A stretch of DNA of 27,185 nucleotides from Mesotaenium endlicherianum (Eukaryota > Streptophyta > Zygnematophyceae > Zygnematales > Mesotaeniaceae). Below, piece by piece: positions 18,132-27,185 of the stretch. The notes beneath the pieces are model-generated. The model had not been told where the DNA came from, searched no databases, and saw only the letters and a list, made by a program, of their open reading frames with translations. The stretch lies in assembly GCA_009602735.1 (NCBI GenBank), contig WELA01007661.1:64584-91768 (forward strand). Direction: 5' to 3'. The position numbers and the translations under genes were made by a program. The stretch's first letter is position 1. Each line of letters begins with the position of its first letter.

Positions 18132-19977
18132 TGCAAAAGTTGCGCAGCGGATGTTGCGCCAAGTCAACGTACGTATCAGGTCTAACATCATCAACCTTCA
18201 TCGCGACATACATGTGAGAGGGTGTTTTTGTATTCTTTCAACGTTCCATATTACTACAAAGTACACATTTATCTTGACACTTTTCAACATGGAAGCTTTT
18301 TTAAATACTTCGTGTACATGTAGCGATGTCGCCATTCACTAAGATGTTGACCTAAAGGCTAGAAGAGCCTTGCGCGGCCACCTGGGCGACCTCTATTGAC
18401 AAGTCGTGGAACACTACCACCAGCAATCACCAGCGACCAACAGTCTCCAGCGGAAATTAACATGATTGAAGTAATAATGATAAGATCAAGTTTCAGGATT
18501 CAGGACAGGCCTTAGGGTTCAACCAAAAATTGTGATTTCGAATGCAACCTGGGCTTGACGCCCATGCTTTTTAAAACATCCAACGTTCTTTAGAAGGATT
18601 TCTAATACTTTTTTGAGTTTGGGAAAAACATCCGGACAATATGTCCTTTTATTATTGAGGGAAATGCGTGGTTTTGTGAAACATCCGCTCTCAAGGGGAG
18701 GGATTTCAATTGATATTTTTCTCATATTTGAACACTTTTATAACGTTCAAAATATATATACAACCGAAAAATAATCTTGAACCCTGGGGCCTGATTCAAA
18801 AAACAGAAGCCCGCTTGACGAGTGATCCTACAACGAAAATGAGAATCCTGATATTACTCCTGCGCAGGCGAATACTTGAATTCTGTCTGGCAGGATGATG
18901 CATTGCAGAATATACGAGCATGCGCTCGCTCCTGTCTACGCTATTCAACAATTTAGACCAATTGGTCGGTCTTCACGAAGCTTGATGGAACGCGTGGACA
19001 GTTGGGCCGTCAAGGAGCTGATTCGCGGAGGTCGATAAGGATCAGAGATTATAGGTGTATTTTATGTTACGCGTGACAAATGGGCCTTTCAAAACATACA
19101 TTCGTGAACCTGGACAAATAACCGAAGTACGCATACAGAGCATGGGACTTGGCAGTGCTTGCAGCCAGCCCATACTCGCGAGCATGGGATGCTGCAGCAG
19201 CTTGCAGTGGGACGTTCAGGTCCATTCAGGTCTATGTGAAACGTACGCTCCCTCTCAAACGCCGTCTGCCACCGTCGATCTGTCACCTCGGTCAGACAAT
19301 AACCCGCCTTGGAGTTCCTCCAAGCACTCAACTTCGAAGCATTTCGAAGCACGAAGTACCTCGAAGTCATAAATGCTTTTCCAGATAGTCACAACCGACC
19401 ATCGCCGACGCAATTTGTAAAATTCTTACATATGACGTTCTGCGCTGGTCGGCGTCGTATAGTGCGCACTCGTGCACCTCGGACTTTCAGAGTTGTTCAA
19501 GCAACGAATTCTGGAAGACTAGCCTGGGAAGTGGGAACAGGTAGCATCATATGGTTGACTACATAAAGGTTGCCAAAAAGTACTCATCCAAGTGACTCGA
19601 GAGTCTTTGCTTCACAGCAATAGGGAAGGGCACCCAACTTTCGGTACGTATATTGTAGGTTTCTATTCTTCATTATTTGTGCTCCTTGCATCTTTATTAA
19701 ACCTTATATAGTGAAGAAGTAAAGCTCTACATCTTCCTGCTATGGATGTGTCTTTCATCCGACTAGATCTGTTGCCATTTCATATCATGGTTATATTGGT
19801 GTAAAGAACATCGACTGATGATGAAAAGAAAGATGCAGGCTAACCTCAGCTTGCTCAGTAAGTCAGCGTTATAGTCCTATCGCCATCAGGTCCTTTCAGT
19901 CTATCTTGAACTAAATCTTGGTCCTTGCCCTGTGTCTTTCGTCAGGTTTGAGCACACCAAGTATAACACTTCTCAGG
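18132..19977. other. Interval without a recognised gene
   Basis: Only short open frames without recognisable motifs occur. AACATCC recurs three times within 18575-18690, and TCGAAG recurs within 19330-19370. The last few hundred bases should hold the promoter and 5' UTR of the gene starting at 19978; a weak CTTATATAG is near 19703. Confidence 0.4.
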
Positions 19978-20038
19978 ATGGCGTCGAAGACACTCGTTTG
20001 GGGCTTGCTCCTGATGGCTCTTCTTGCGAGCATGGCCG
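19978..20038 (+). CDS. Sequon-array gene exon 1: signal peptide
   Basis: It encodes residues 1-20 plus one base, with donor GCCG|GTATGA. The hydrophobic core LVWGLLLMALLA is typical of secretory signals. An ATG at this position preceded by CTCAGG is the only start that gives a leader of this kind. Confidence 0.78.
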
Positions 20039-21154
20039 GTATGACTCTTCACAGAGCTTTTGCGGGGCTTTCATTGATGTACACTCACGGGCATAGACGA
20101 CTTTCTCTGCGCTTACACGTACACTCATTGTGAACGTACGGCATGTGATTGAATTTTTCTAAAGTACATGCCCTCTTTGCTGCGATGTCGCTGGACAAAG
20201 ATGAGCTTAAATCAACTGAGTGGAGCACTGTGCAACCGTCGCGGGAGCTAGCCTGGAAAGCATCTGTGACTTATAATTCAGAGCGTGTATGTATAGTAAG
20301 CGGGGCCTGACAGCTGGCCATGTTGCAATGTGTTCCTGCAGTCATGCCCTCCATGGCTGGTCGCTTCGTGGACGACGAGGAGGACATGGACATGGATGAT
20401 GTTGCTGAGACAGGTATGCATGGTTGGTAGAAAATACGATTGAAGTTTCATATTAAAGAAAGTCGAGACATTCTGCTACAAGTTACATGCAGGGGGCAGG
20501 CACAACAAGGGACAAGCAGAGTTGTATACATTCACGTCACTTACTGAGCGCCTGGTTCAGCAACCAAGACGATTTGGAAGTGTTTGTGCTGGAATATCAG
20601 AAGCATGTACTTGTTCTTCCGCAATTGCTGAACGATGACGCCGTTTCAGCGCTGATTTAGTGTGGAGTGCCTTTTTATGGTTGATATGATATGAAGGGGG
20701 TGGGGGCCATTGTAAGTTGATCATTGAAAGAAGCAAACGTACTGCCAGTCCTAACTCGTGGATACTGGGTTGACACCTGGCAGCAGCCGAAGGCGCCAAT
20801 GCTGGCGCAAGAAGGCTCCTGAAGGGGGGAAGGCCAGCGCCAGGTGGCGGCGGCAAGGGTAACGGCACGTTTCCCGGCGGCAACGGCACATTCCCCGGCA
20901 ATGGCACATTCCACGGCCGCAACGGCACATTCCCTGACCACAACGGCACATTCCCCGGCCGTAACGGCACTGCCCCTTGCCCCCCCGGTGGCCCCGACAG
21001 GAACGGCACGTTCAACGGCACTCGCGGCGGCTTTGGCAACGGCACTCGCAATGGCACTGGCGAGGGCAACGGCACTCGCAACGGCACTGGACCTGGACGC
21101 GGGGGCCCGGGCCGTGGCAGAGGAGGCCCAGGTGGCCGCGCAAGGCTCTTCTAG
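19978..21154 (+). CDS. Secreted Asn-Gly-Thr sequon-array protein (novel, three exons)
   Basis: I do not recognise a family. Exons 19978-20038, 20342-20413 and 20784-21154 join to 168 codons (167 aa plus stop). Residues 1 to about 26 are a signal peptide (MASKTLVWGLLLMALLAS). An acidic DDEEDMDMDD stretch is at 31-40, and a dibasic ARRLLK at 53-58. Twelve NGT N-glycosylation sequons have Asn at 71, 78, 84, 91, 98, 105, 118, 122, 130, 134, 140 and 144. One Cys is at 110, and an RGG-like basic tail ends RARLF. Both introns are phase 1 GT-AG. The frame stays open through the 371-nt third exon with consistent sequon codons, which argues for coding. Inference: an extracellular glycoprotein, possibly cleaved after RR. 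It could be an odd glycine-rich cell-wall-type protein. Confidence 0.78.
20342..20413 (+). CDS. Sequon-array gene exon 2: acidic segment
   Basis: It completes Val21 and encodes MPSMAGRFVDDEEDMDMDDV to ET plus one base. The acceptor is TTCCTGCAG|TC and the donor ACAG|GTATGC. Confidence 0.75.
20784..21154 (+). CDS. Sequon-array gene exon 3: twelve NGT repeats
   Basis: It completes Ala45 and encodes residues 46-167, then TAG. The tandem acceptor CAGCAG lets splicing add or drop one Ala. There is no in-frame ATG, so the exon is invisible to start-based gene finding. An N-terminal block is built of NGTFPG-like heptads and a C-terminal block of NGTRNGTG-type decads. Confidence 0.8.
21038..21097 (+). 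repeat. 30-bp in-frame tandem repeat (NGTRNGTGxG)
   Basis: Two 30-bp units, 21038-21067 and 21068-21097, encode NGTRNGTGEG and NGTRNGTGPG. They differ mostly at synonymous sites, indicating a recent in-frame duplication. Confidence 0.88.
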
Positions 21155-23560
21155 TCCACTAGCTTAATGAATTGCGATATTGCTATGTATACACTATGCT
21201 AAAGAGCATAGCGTACATTGATTTTTATATAACCATGTATCAGCCCAGCTTAAGCAGATTCTACCTCACAGGAGGATGCATTTAAGAAACAGAGAGCAGC
21301 TGAATGAGAGAGGTGGGGTGGGGGGCCCTGAGGGAACTCTCAGACTGGGGGTAGAAACTGTTTAAGCAGTTACGTGTAGCTATATGATAATGTCTTTGAT
21401 TTTGATTGTGATATTTATTTCTGAAAGTCCCGGTACATTTTGAGCACTAGATCAACCGCCGCCTCCGTTTGTGGACGCCCGGTTGGTTCACGTTAGGGAC
21501 AAACTGTTTTGGAACTTACTTTTATTATCAGATGCTGGGTTGTCTGTAGGCTATTGCCTGTGCAGATCTTTATGCACCCTTTGGAGCTTGTCTCCCTTCT
21601 ATATGAAAGGACTGGAGCGCTACACTCCAACTCTCTTAAGATGTAAAGAGGCTTTCATGTGTACATGCTTGCTGTACTACTCTTTGCATGCAGTCTCGTG
21701 TTTCTACGTTGCTGATGATTACAACGTACAGTCATTGCGTGTGTGCATAGGGGGAGCATTTGGGCCTGCACATATACATTTTTTCTTCTGGGTGCTCTAC
21801 TCTCTTCGTGTCTTCGGGCAATAAGAATGGAGTCTCTGTTTTGACTAATATGCGTGCGGACCTGTACAAATGCAATGCAAACGCGTATGATTAATGATTT
21901 AGTCTGACATGCTTCAACCTCCTACAGCTCTCCTACCAGAAGTGGAGCTACAATATAAGGTGAGGAAGCTCGTGTTGATGCATTCCAGTCTTTGGAATGT
22001 ATCATTATGTTCGACACAAGTGAATACACCAGTTTGACGATTTTTGTTCAACTTGCCCGATTCCGAAAAAAAGAAGGTGATTGTAGAGAGAATAAGATTA
22101 GTAATATGCTACGATGCGCGTAATTCGTTCTTGTCTAATCCTCTCTAAGTCTAGTTAGATATTGCTACAGTCAGATCTACACGCCTATGTTAAGACACCT
22201 CTATTCGACCTCCGAAAAACGCTTGAATAAGCAACTGCACCAATCGCTGTGCGATCATACGAGCATGTGACTTCTTGCAAAGGTCAATATGATGCTATTG
22301 CTGTGTTGGGGTTGGCTGCCGGATATTTTCCGCAAGTCACTGCAGATAAACATCAATGTACCAAATGGCTAACAAAATGACACTATCGTGCATTGCTGTT
22401 ACTAGTGCTGGCCCAAACTTAGGCTTTGGCCTCACCCGTGCACCTCCCAGTGGAGAGGTTAGAGGGGTAGGTGGGTGGGGGGGTAAGTGTAGCAGTTACT
22501 TCCTGTTGCATTGAGACAGCCTTTACGGGGCTTAGGTGTTTTGAGCAAACAAGGCAACGTGTGAAATCGACACTTTGACCACTTGTCAAACGTTGATTTG
22601 CATGTCGCAAACGTTCAAAATGCCAGCTTGGAAGCGGATTTCATATATCTTGTGATGAAGTACTTTCGGCGATAAATCTTTTGTCTTCCTACGATAGAAA
22701 CATGGGATGCAGCCAAAAGTTGTTTGAAAATGCGCCTAGCTTCATATTCTCTTTAGTGTACAATAAGTTTTTGCTTATGCCAATTGCAGTGTTTGTTCTG
22801 CATTCAGACGACGTATGCATCAACAATGACACATGTATGACTCCAGAGAACAAACACAATGGGAACCTCCCGCCGCTTTCTAGGGCCCATTCCAGTACCT
22901 ACCTCAACAGACCACAAGAACGCAGCGGCTGCAAACCATCGTAGATTATCACCTCAGTATCCTAAATACCCCGTGGAGCTACACATTACTAGTGTCTAAT
23001 TCTACCCCCGATAGCATAGAAGCTAGTGGTCCGTCGCAAGCTTCCCAATGGACCACAATGCGCCTACCTCTCTATGGCAACAACGTGTGCCCTACCTATC
23101 ACGATCAATTCGCCCAAACGTTTCTCACAGTCAGCAAGTTCCGCTCCAGGCTTACAAGGTGTCCTACATTACTCCGCTGAAGCGCACAAGACTCGACTGA
23201 ATGACAAGTCAAGCTCAACCCCAACCATCCTTCTGCTGAACAAAGCCTTCTGCTAATGCGAATCTCAGGCGGCAAGGATCCTACGTAGAATATACGTGCA
23301 TGCCACTGCGGGGTTCCACACACGCCCCTTAACTATGAACAGCCACTTAACCTACGCCTGCTCTTTACATGAGCCACCTCTGCGTCCTCGACGCACGTTA
23401 AGGACACCCTCTCTCCATGGTAACATCGAAGCCATAAATCACCACATACAACTCACAGAGCCCCAAAGGCTGACTTGCTGATTACACCCACTCCTGCTCC
23501 TCCCCACGAGAGCTCCAGGTGGCGACCAAGCGATGAGGACAGGCGCTGAGGTTGGACCAA
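21155..23560. other. Interval without a supported gene
   Basis: It should contain the 3' UTRs of the two convergent genes, the sequon-array gene on plus and the GT29 gene on minus. A 351-nt open frame at 21471-21824 starts with GTG and matches nothing I know. Other frames are short. TGTAA on the minus strand near 23484-23488, about 75 bases past the GT29 stop, could be a chlorophyte-type poly(A) signal. Confidence 0.4.
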
Positions 23561-23859
23561 TCAGGAGGTGGCTTCGAAGACAGGCAGCTCGGGCTCCGCG
23601 GCTGCGTCGCCGCCAGCTGTCGCCGCAGCAGCAGCCCCGGTCACGTTGTTCGGCGCAGTTGCATTGGCCATCGCCGTTTCGTTCAAATGCTTCGGAAGCT
23701 TCGGCCAGACGCGGCCCTTTCGGAAGGCCCAGTGGCGCGCCTTGTGGCACCCCTCCCTGGTGAGGCTGCAGGGCGGGCACGTGACATTTGGCAGCAGCAC
23801 GGGCTGGAAGCCGGTGCGCAGCTTGCACTTGTCGCACTCCTGCGGCGACTCGTGGCAAG
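23561..23859 (-). CDS. GT29 terminal exon: Cys-rich, sequon-bearing tail
   Basis: It completes Ala259 and encodes 98 residues, then TGA. The first 37 residues contain six Cys (CHESPQECDKCK..., NVTCPPCSLTREGC). Four sequons (NVT, NET, NAT, NVT) and an Ala-rich acidic end follow. The acceptor is CCCCCCGCAG|CT. I do not recognise this tail from other GT29 proteins. Confidence 0.8.
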
Positions 23860-26605
23860 CTGCGGGGGGGAGAGACGGGAGAGAAGGGTAAGACGCGGTT
23901 GCATGTGCTAAAGGGTGTCAGAGCACAAGCGAGCGCGTGCGATTTGCAAACTTTCAATCAAAGATGCACCGCAAACAGACACATACATAGGCACAAGCAG
24001 GCACAAGCGCGCACGCACGCATACATACAAGTACATCTTTTGGAAGACTGACGTACCGTCCAAGATTGCGTGTGCATGTCACTTTTTCTCCTTTTTTTTG
24101 TGTTTGTGCATTTGTGTGTTGTAAATGGGAACTGACACCCACGGAGACAGATAAATATTTTTTTTTTAAAGTGCAACTGCAAAGGAGAAGAAGTAACTGC
24201 CTCCCTGCTCCGGCCCCTTTACCTGAATGACTTCTACAATGGAATTGAGCAGACGAGCTCAAACACACAGACTAGCCCAAGTTCCCAATAACTGACGTTG
24301 AAGACACGTCTCAACATTAACACATGTCACAAGTACATATGTGTGTGTGTATGTGTGTGTGTGTAGAGAGAGAGAGAATGAGATGGAGAAAGAAGAGAGA
24401 GAGAGAGAAAGAGAGGGAGAAAGAGAGAACAAGAAGAGCGAGAGCGAGAGCAAGCGCCACCCACCCACAACGCAGGGCTCCCTGAAGGAGAGCAGGCCCA
24501 GATCGGCCATGGCCTTGAGCACAGGGAACTCGTGCTCGTGGCGCACGGGGTCCTGCGGGCGGTCGCACTGGTCATAGTAGTGGTACGTCACGTTGTGCTC
24601 CGCGTACGCCTGCTCCCTCCCGCGCCCAAGCCGCGCGCGTCACGACGGCACATCACATCGCAGGTCGCACATCATCGAGCCCGTCAGTGGTGCAGACAGC
24701 GACAGGGGAAAAACAAAGAGAAATTGGTGCAACTACACTTGCTGCACGAAACCCACCTTCGGTCAGCCAGGTTGACGTCAACAACGGCACTCGAACAAGC
24801 CAGGCTGTCCAATATCAGCCTATCCAAGGCCGCTTCTACCACACCCACAGCTGACAGAATTCGTGCGCCTGTGGCCAGCAGCGCTTCTAATTGCTCATGC
24901 ACAACATGACGGGTCCTGTGTTGCTCAGTCCTCAACTCCCACCCAGGAACAAGTAGCCGAACGCCTGAATGGAAAAATCGAGACCCAAAACCAGATGAAC
25001 CAGTGTACGGGCCCCTGCGCGCCCGGCCACCCTGCCGCCCGCCGACGCTGACCTGGAAGCCGTAGAGGGTGACGCGGTGGCAGCGCTGCAGCGCCAGCAT
25101 GACGCCGTAGAGGCCCACGCTGGGCGCGTGTGCAAAGGGCAGCGCCGCGTACGCCACGAAGTCGGCGGAGAGCGCGTGCAGCTTCATGCGCGGGAAGCGC
25201 CGCTTGGTGCGCACCAGCGCCTCCAGCGCCGTGCGCGAGCGCAGGAACGTCAGCACCGTCTCGCGGTAGCTCTCATGGAACCCCCAGCTGGCGGGCGCCG
25301 TCAGCCGGTGCGTCTGCTCGCCCCGCCCACGCGCGCGCACACGCACACACGCACGCACGCACGTGCGCACACACACACACACACAGAGAGAGAGTGTTAT
25401 GCAAGAGCATGTGTGTGGTGGCCACCTCGCGCCTCCAGCAAGACAGCAAGCGGCAAGCAAGAAGAGGGTGTGTTTATTCCTACACTTGCATGCGCAGTGT
25501 GTGAACATCTCAACTTCAAGGGCCTAGTCGCCCACACTGGCAAATTTTGCTAGCCTTGCGCCGAGCGCAGAGGAAAGCACCGGCTACGTGCGGGCGCTTG
25601 TGTGTGCGCTGCCTGCCTGCATACGTGCGTGCGTACGCTTGCGCGCGTGGGCGGGTGTATGGGACTACGTGCAAGCGCGCGTGCGTGCGTGCATACGAGG
25701 TCCGTATGTGCGTTTGTTGTTGGCGAACAGGAGACGGGAGAGCGGGAGAGCGCAAGAGCGCGATAGCACAAGAGGGAGGAGCAGGGCAGCGCACCGTGCG
25801 GTTGCCGACGTGCAGCTCGAAGCCCTTGGCGGGCGCGGAGTTGAAGCGCATCACGGCGTCCGCCTCGTCTATCTCGGGCCCGTGCGCGTAGTGCAGCATC
25901 AGCCCGGAGCCACCCACCAGCGCGCACGTGCCCATCACCTTGCCCGCCGGAATCGCGTCCTTCACTGGCCCATTGGGAGCGGGCGAGTGGCACATCCAGG
26001 AGCGGGAGAAAAGTTAAGGATGGGACGTGGGGGGGTGGGGCGGGCCGGGGGGTGAGTTGGCAGGCGGGGAGGGGCAGGAAGAAGGCGAGGTAGTTGGCGA
26101 GTGAATGTAAAGAAGGGGGGAAGGGGAAAGAGAGGGAGGGGCGTGACCAGCACGCCTGAAAAGGATGCCCATCGGCACATCCGGTTGCAGATTCATTCTT
26201 GCGAAAGAGTGTGGATGTATTATGCACGGGGGTATAAAATAGGTCTCGCAGAAGTGATACTCAGAGACGTACATGCCATGATTCCTTCATCCTGTTCAAA
26301 TCCATTGCTTCCGGTCCACATCCATGTTTAATGAGAGATTAAAAACAGATAACAAAAATGATACCAACGACCATAGAATGATCAAAGCTGGGCGGGCGGC
26401 ACTCACAAGGAAGGGCAAAGAGGAGGTCGGCGGTGACGGCGCCGATCGTCTTGTAGCCGGCGGTGCCGTTATCCGCCTGCTTATCCGGAAGGTACACGGT
26501 GAGCCACTTTTGGCCCGAGAGGGCGCGCTTGCTCAGGGTCAGGTCGCCCACGAACTTGGGCTCCAGCTTCTTCAGCGGCCCCTCCCTGGGGACGTCCACG
26601 CCGCT
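23561..26605 (-). CDS. GT29 sialyltransferase-like glycosyltransferase, 5' end missing
   Basis: GT29 enzymes are Golgi type II membrane proteins that transfer sialic acid. In plants and algae, which lack confirmed sialic acid, related acids such as Kdo or Dha have been proposed. Exons (minus): 26605-26407, 25964-25795, 25313-25053, 24609-24465 and 23859-23561, giving 357 aa plus TGA. Numbered from the first visible residue, motif L runs 78 to about 126 (GTCALVGGSG ... DAVMRFNSAPAKGFE, HVGNRTTHR). Motif S is at 186-209 (PSVGLYGVMLALQRCHRVTL). Motif III HYYD is at 220-223. Cys80 and Cys201 match the conserved L-S disulphide pair. HEHEF sits where motif VS is expected, but its exact His-x4-Glu spacing is not seen. 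The membrane anchor and stem are not visible. A 98-aa Cys-rich tail follows the catalytic domain. Confidence 0.87.
24339..24452. repeat. (GT)n followed by GA-rich tract in GT29 intron
   Basis: TGTGTG units up to about 24364 pass directly into about 85 bases of GAGAGA/GAAAGAGAG. On the sense (minus) strand this reads as a long CT tract right after the donor, then CA repeats. Confidence 0.9.
24465..24609 (-). CDS. GT29 exon: motif III
   Basis: It is 48 codons plus one base, AYAEHNVTYHYYDQ to FREPCVV. The acceptor is GGGAGGGAGCAG|GCG and the donor GTGG|GTGGGT, phase 1. A sequon (NVT) lies just before HYYD. Confidence 0.85.
25053..25313 (-). CDS. GT29 exon: end of motif L and motif S
   Basis: It is exactly 87 codons, THRLTAPASW to VTLYGFQ. 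The acceptor is GGGGCGAGCAG|ACG and the donor CAG|GTCAGC. It carries the motif S Cys. Confidence 0.87.
25329..25394. repeat. CA/CGCA microsatellite next to GT29 acceptor
   Basis: An alternating CGCGCACACGCACGCACG run followed by (CA)n and (GA)n lies directly before the exon at 25313. On the sense strand it is a GT/GC alternating tract ending about 15 bases from the acceptor. Confidence 0.9.
25795..25964 (-). CDS. GT29 exon: sialyl motif L
   Basis: It completes Leu67 and encodes 56 codons, KDAIPAGKVMGTCALVGGSG to HVGNRT. The acceptor is TGGGCCAG|TG and the donor ACG|GTGCGC, phase 0. Confidence 0.88.
26407..26605 (-). CDS. GT29 exon (first visible)
   Basis: It is 66 codons plus one base, SGVDVPREGPLKKLEPKF to LLFALP. 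The acceptor is CCAATTCAG|AGC and the donor CCTT|GTGAGT, phase 1. It has stem/early-domain sequence with one sequon (NGT). It joins the next exon as ALP-L-KDAIPAGK. Confidence 0.8.
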
Positions 26606-26830
26606 CTGAATTGGACGAACCATTGAGCAAGCGAGCATGTGGCCGGGAGATAAGGACGGAGCGGCGAGGCCAGAGGCGGACAGACTTAGGAGGAGAGGGG
26701 AATAAAGCCCCCCCCCCTTGGGGACATCCTCGCAGCTCTATAACGGACGGACGAACAAACGGAGGGGCAGGGAGGTGTGAACAGGCGGCGAGGCCAGGGA
26801 CTGACGGTCAGAAAGAGAGGGGAACTAAGG
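26577..26830. repeat. Diverged tandem duplication over the GT29 splice acceptor
   Basis: About 26577-26706 and 26707-26830 share CTGGGGAC(G/A)TCC, CGC(C/A)GCTCT, GGACGAAC, GCGGCGAGGCCAG and GAGAGGGGAA(T/C)TAA in the same order, at a period of 124-132 bp. The first copy spans the intron acceptor and the start of the first visible exon. Confidence 0.78.
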
Positions 26831-27185
26831 GGGCGTCAAATTTCTCAAACCTGGACTCCAGCAAGGCGTGCATGCGACAAGGGCATGGCCGCAGTGCAGG
26901 GGAGAGCCTTTGTGTGGACGAGCACGCGCTTCACTCGCTCGTCTCATTTGCTTGTCTCGCGTCGGACTCAAAAAAGCACAGGACTTCTGGGGCTTAAGGT
27001 GTTCTAAAGGCGTAGGGCTTTAGCTACCATCCCCGAACCCCCAGCAGCAGCAGAGCGCGCAAATTGCCCCGAGTGCTGAAGAGGGGGTACATGCAGGTTA
27101 GCTTCTCTCCCCTGCTGTCCACACTCACCCTCCCCTTCACTCCAGCTTTGCTTGTTTCGTCCCTTCCACCCCCCCTGCCCCCCCC
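26831..27185. other. Right-edge stretch, probably GT29 intron or upstream
   Basis: No exon is recognised. It is C-rich at the end and terminates in a C-homopolymer like the gap edges. The N-terminal exon(s) of the GT29 gene should lie beyond it. Confidence 0.4.

Noticed and set aside
17941..18342. 133-codon plus-strand frame
   Set aside because: It overlaps the second gypsy copy in a frame different from the homologous one, so it is a chance opening.
19055..19566. Overlapping frames of 85-105 codons
   Set aside because: No recognisable domain, leader or splice continuity, and several frames compete over the same bases.
20557..21087. Minus-strand frame with PLRPGNVPL-type repeats
   Set aside because: It mirrors the NGT array on the opposite strand. 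The plus-strand frame has a signal peptide, splice sites and consistent sequons.
20844..21167. Plus-strand frame of Ala/Thr repeats (TALATAL type)
   Set aside because: It is a shifted frame of the NGT exon, without a leader or splice partners.
21471..21824. 117-codon open frame rich in Leu, Cys and Tyr
   Set aside because: It starts only with GTG, has no recognised motif and lies in a probable 3' flank. I cannot support it as a gene.
24684..25508. Whole 274-codon minus-strand frame as a single-exon gene
   Set aside because: Only 25053-25313 matches GT29. The rest is intron sequence read through, including translated CA repeats.

Overview
The window is nuclear DNA from a eukaryote of the green lineage. 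Genes are split by many GT-AG introns. One encodes a plant-type plastid NAD-malate dehydrogenase with a transit-peptide-like leader. A decayed plant-type Ty3/gypsy element and a GT29 sialyltransferase-like gene are also present. I infer a unicellular green alga or an early-branching streptophyte alga, and cannot name the species. There are no operons, bacterial promoters or CRISPR arrays. The window looks like a scaffold piece: one 899-base N gap, with C-homopolymers at both gap edges and both window ends.

Layout. (1) 649-3631, minus: plastid NAD-malate dehydrogenase, five visible exons, all introns phase 0; the last ~50 residues lie off the left edge or were not found. (2) 3632-4909: a shared upstream region between two divergent genes, with a TGACGTCA element and 23/24-bp tandem repeats. 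(3) 4910-13434, plus: a complete eight-exon DEAH-box RNA helicase of the Prp43/DHX15 type (715 aa), whose middle exons are very GC-rich and whose first and last exons are not. (4) About 13.6-18.2 kb: transposon territory, with a broken Ty3/gypsy protease-RT fragment, a second diverged copy of its first part 4.2 kb away, and between them about 3 kb rich in short perfect hairpins and small tandem repeats. (5) 18.2-19.9 kb: nothing recognised. (6) 19978-21154, plus: a three-exon gene whose main exon has no in-frame ATG. Spliced, it predicts a 167-aa secreted protein with a signal peptide, an acidic segment, a dibasic RRLL site, twelve Asn-Gly-Thr sequons in about 75 residues and an RGG-like tail. 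(7) 21.2-23.5 kb: no supported gene. (8) 23561-26605, minus: a GT29 gene, five exons visible and the N-terminus missing, with an unusual Cys-rich, sequon-bearing C-terminal extension.

How the genes relate. The dehydrogenase (plastid redox metabolism) and the helicase (spliceosome disassembly, ribosome assembly) are housekeeping genes that share an upstream region but no pathway. The sequon-array protein and the GT29 enzyme would both pass through the ER/Golgi. A shared role in making an extracellular or scale glycoprotein is possible, but rests only on proximity and compartment. The sequon-array gene is the best candidate for something undescribed.
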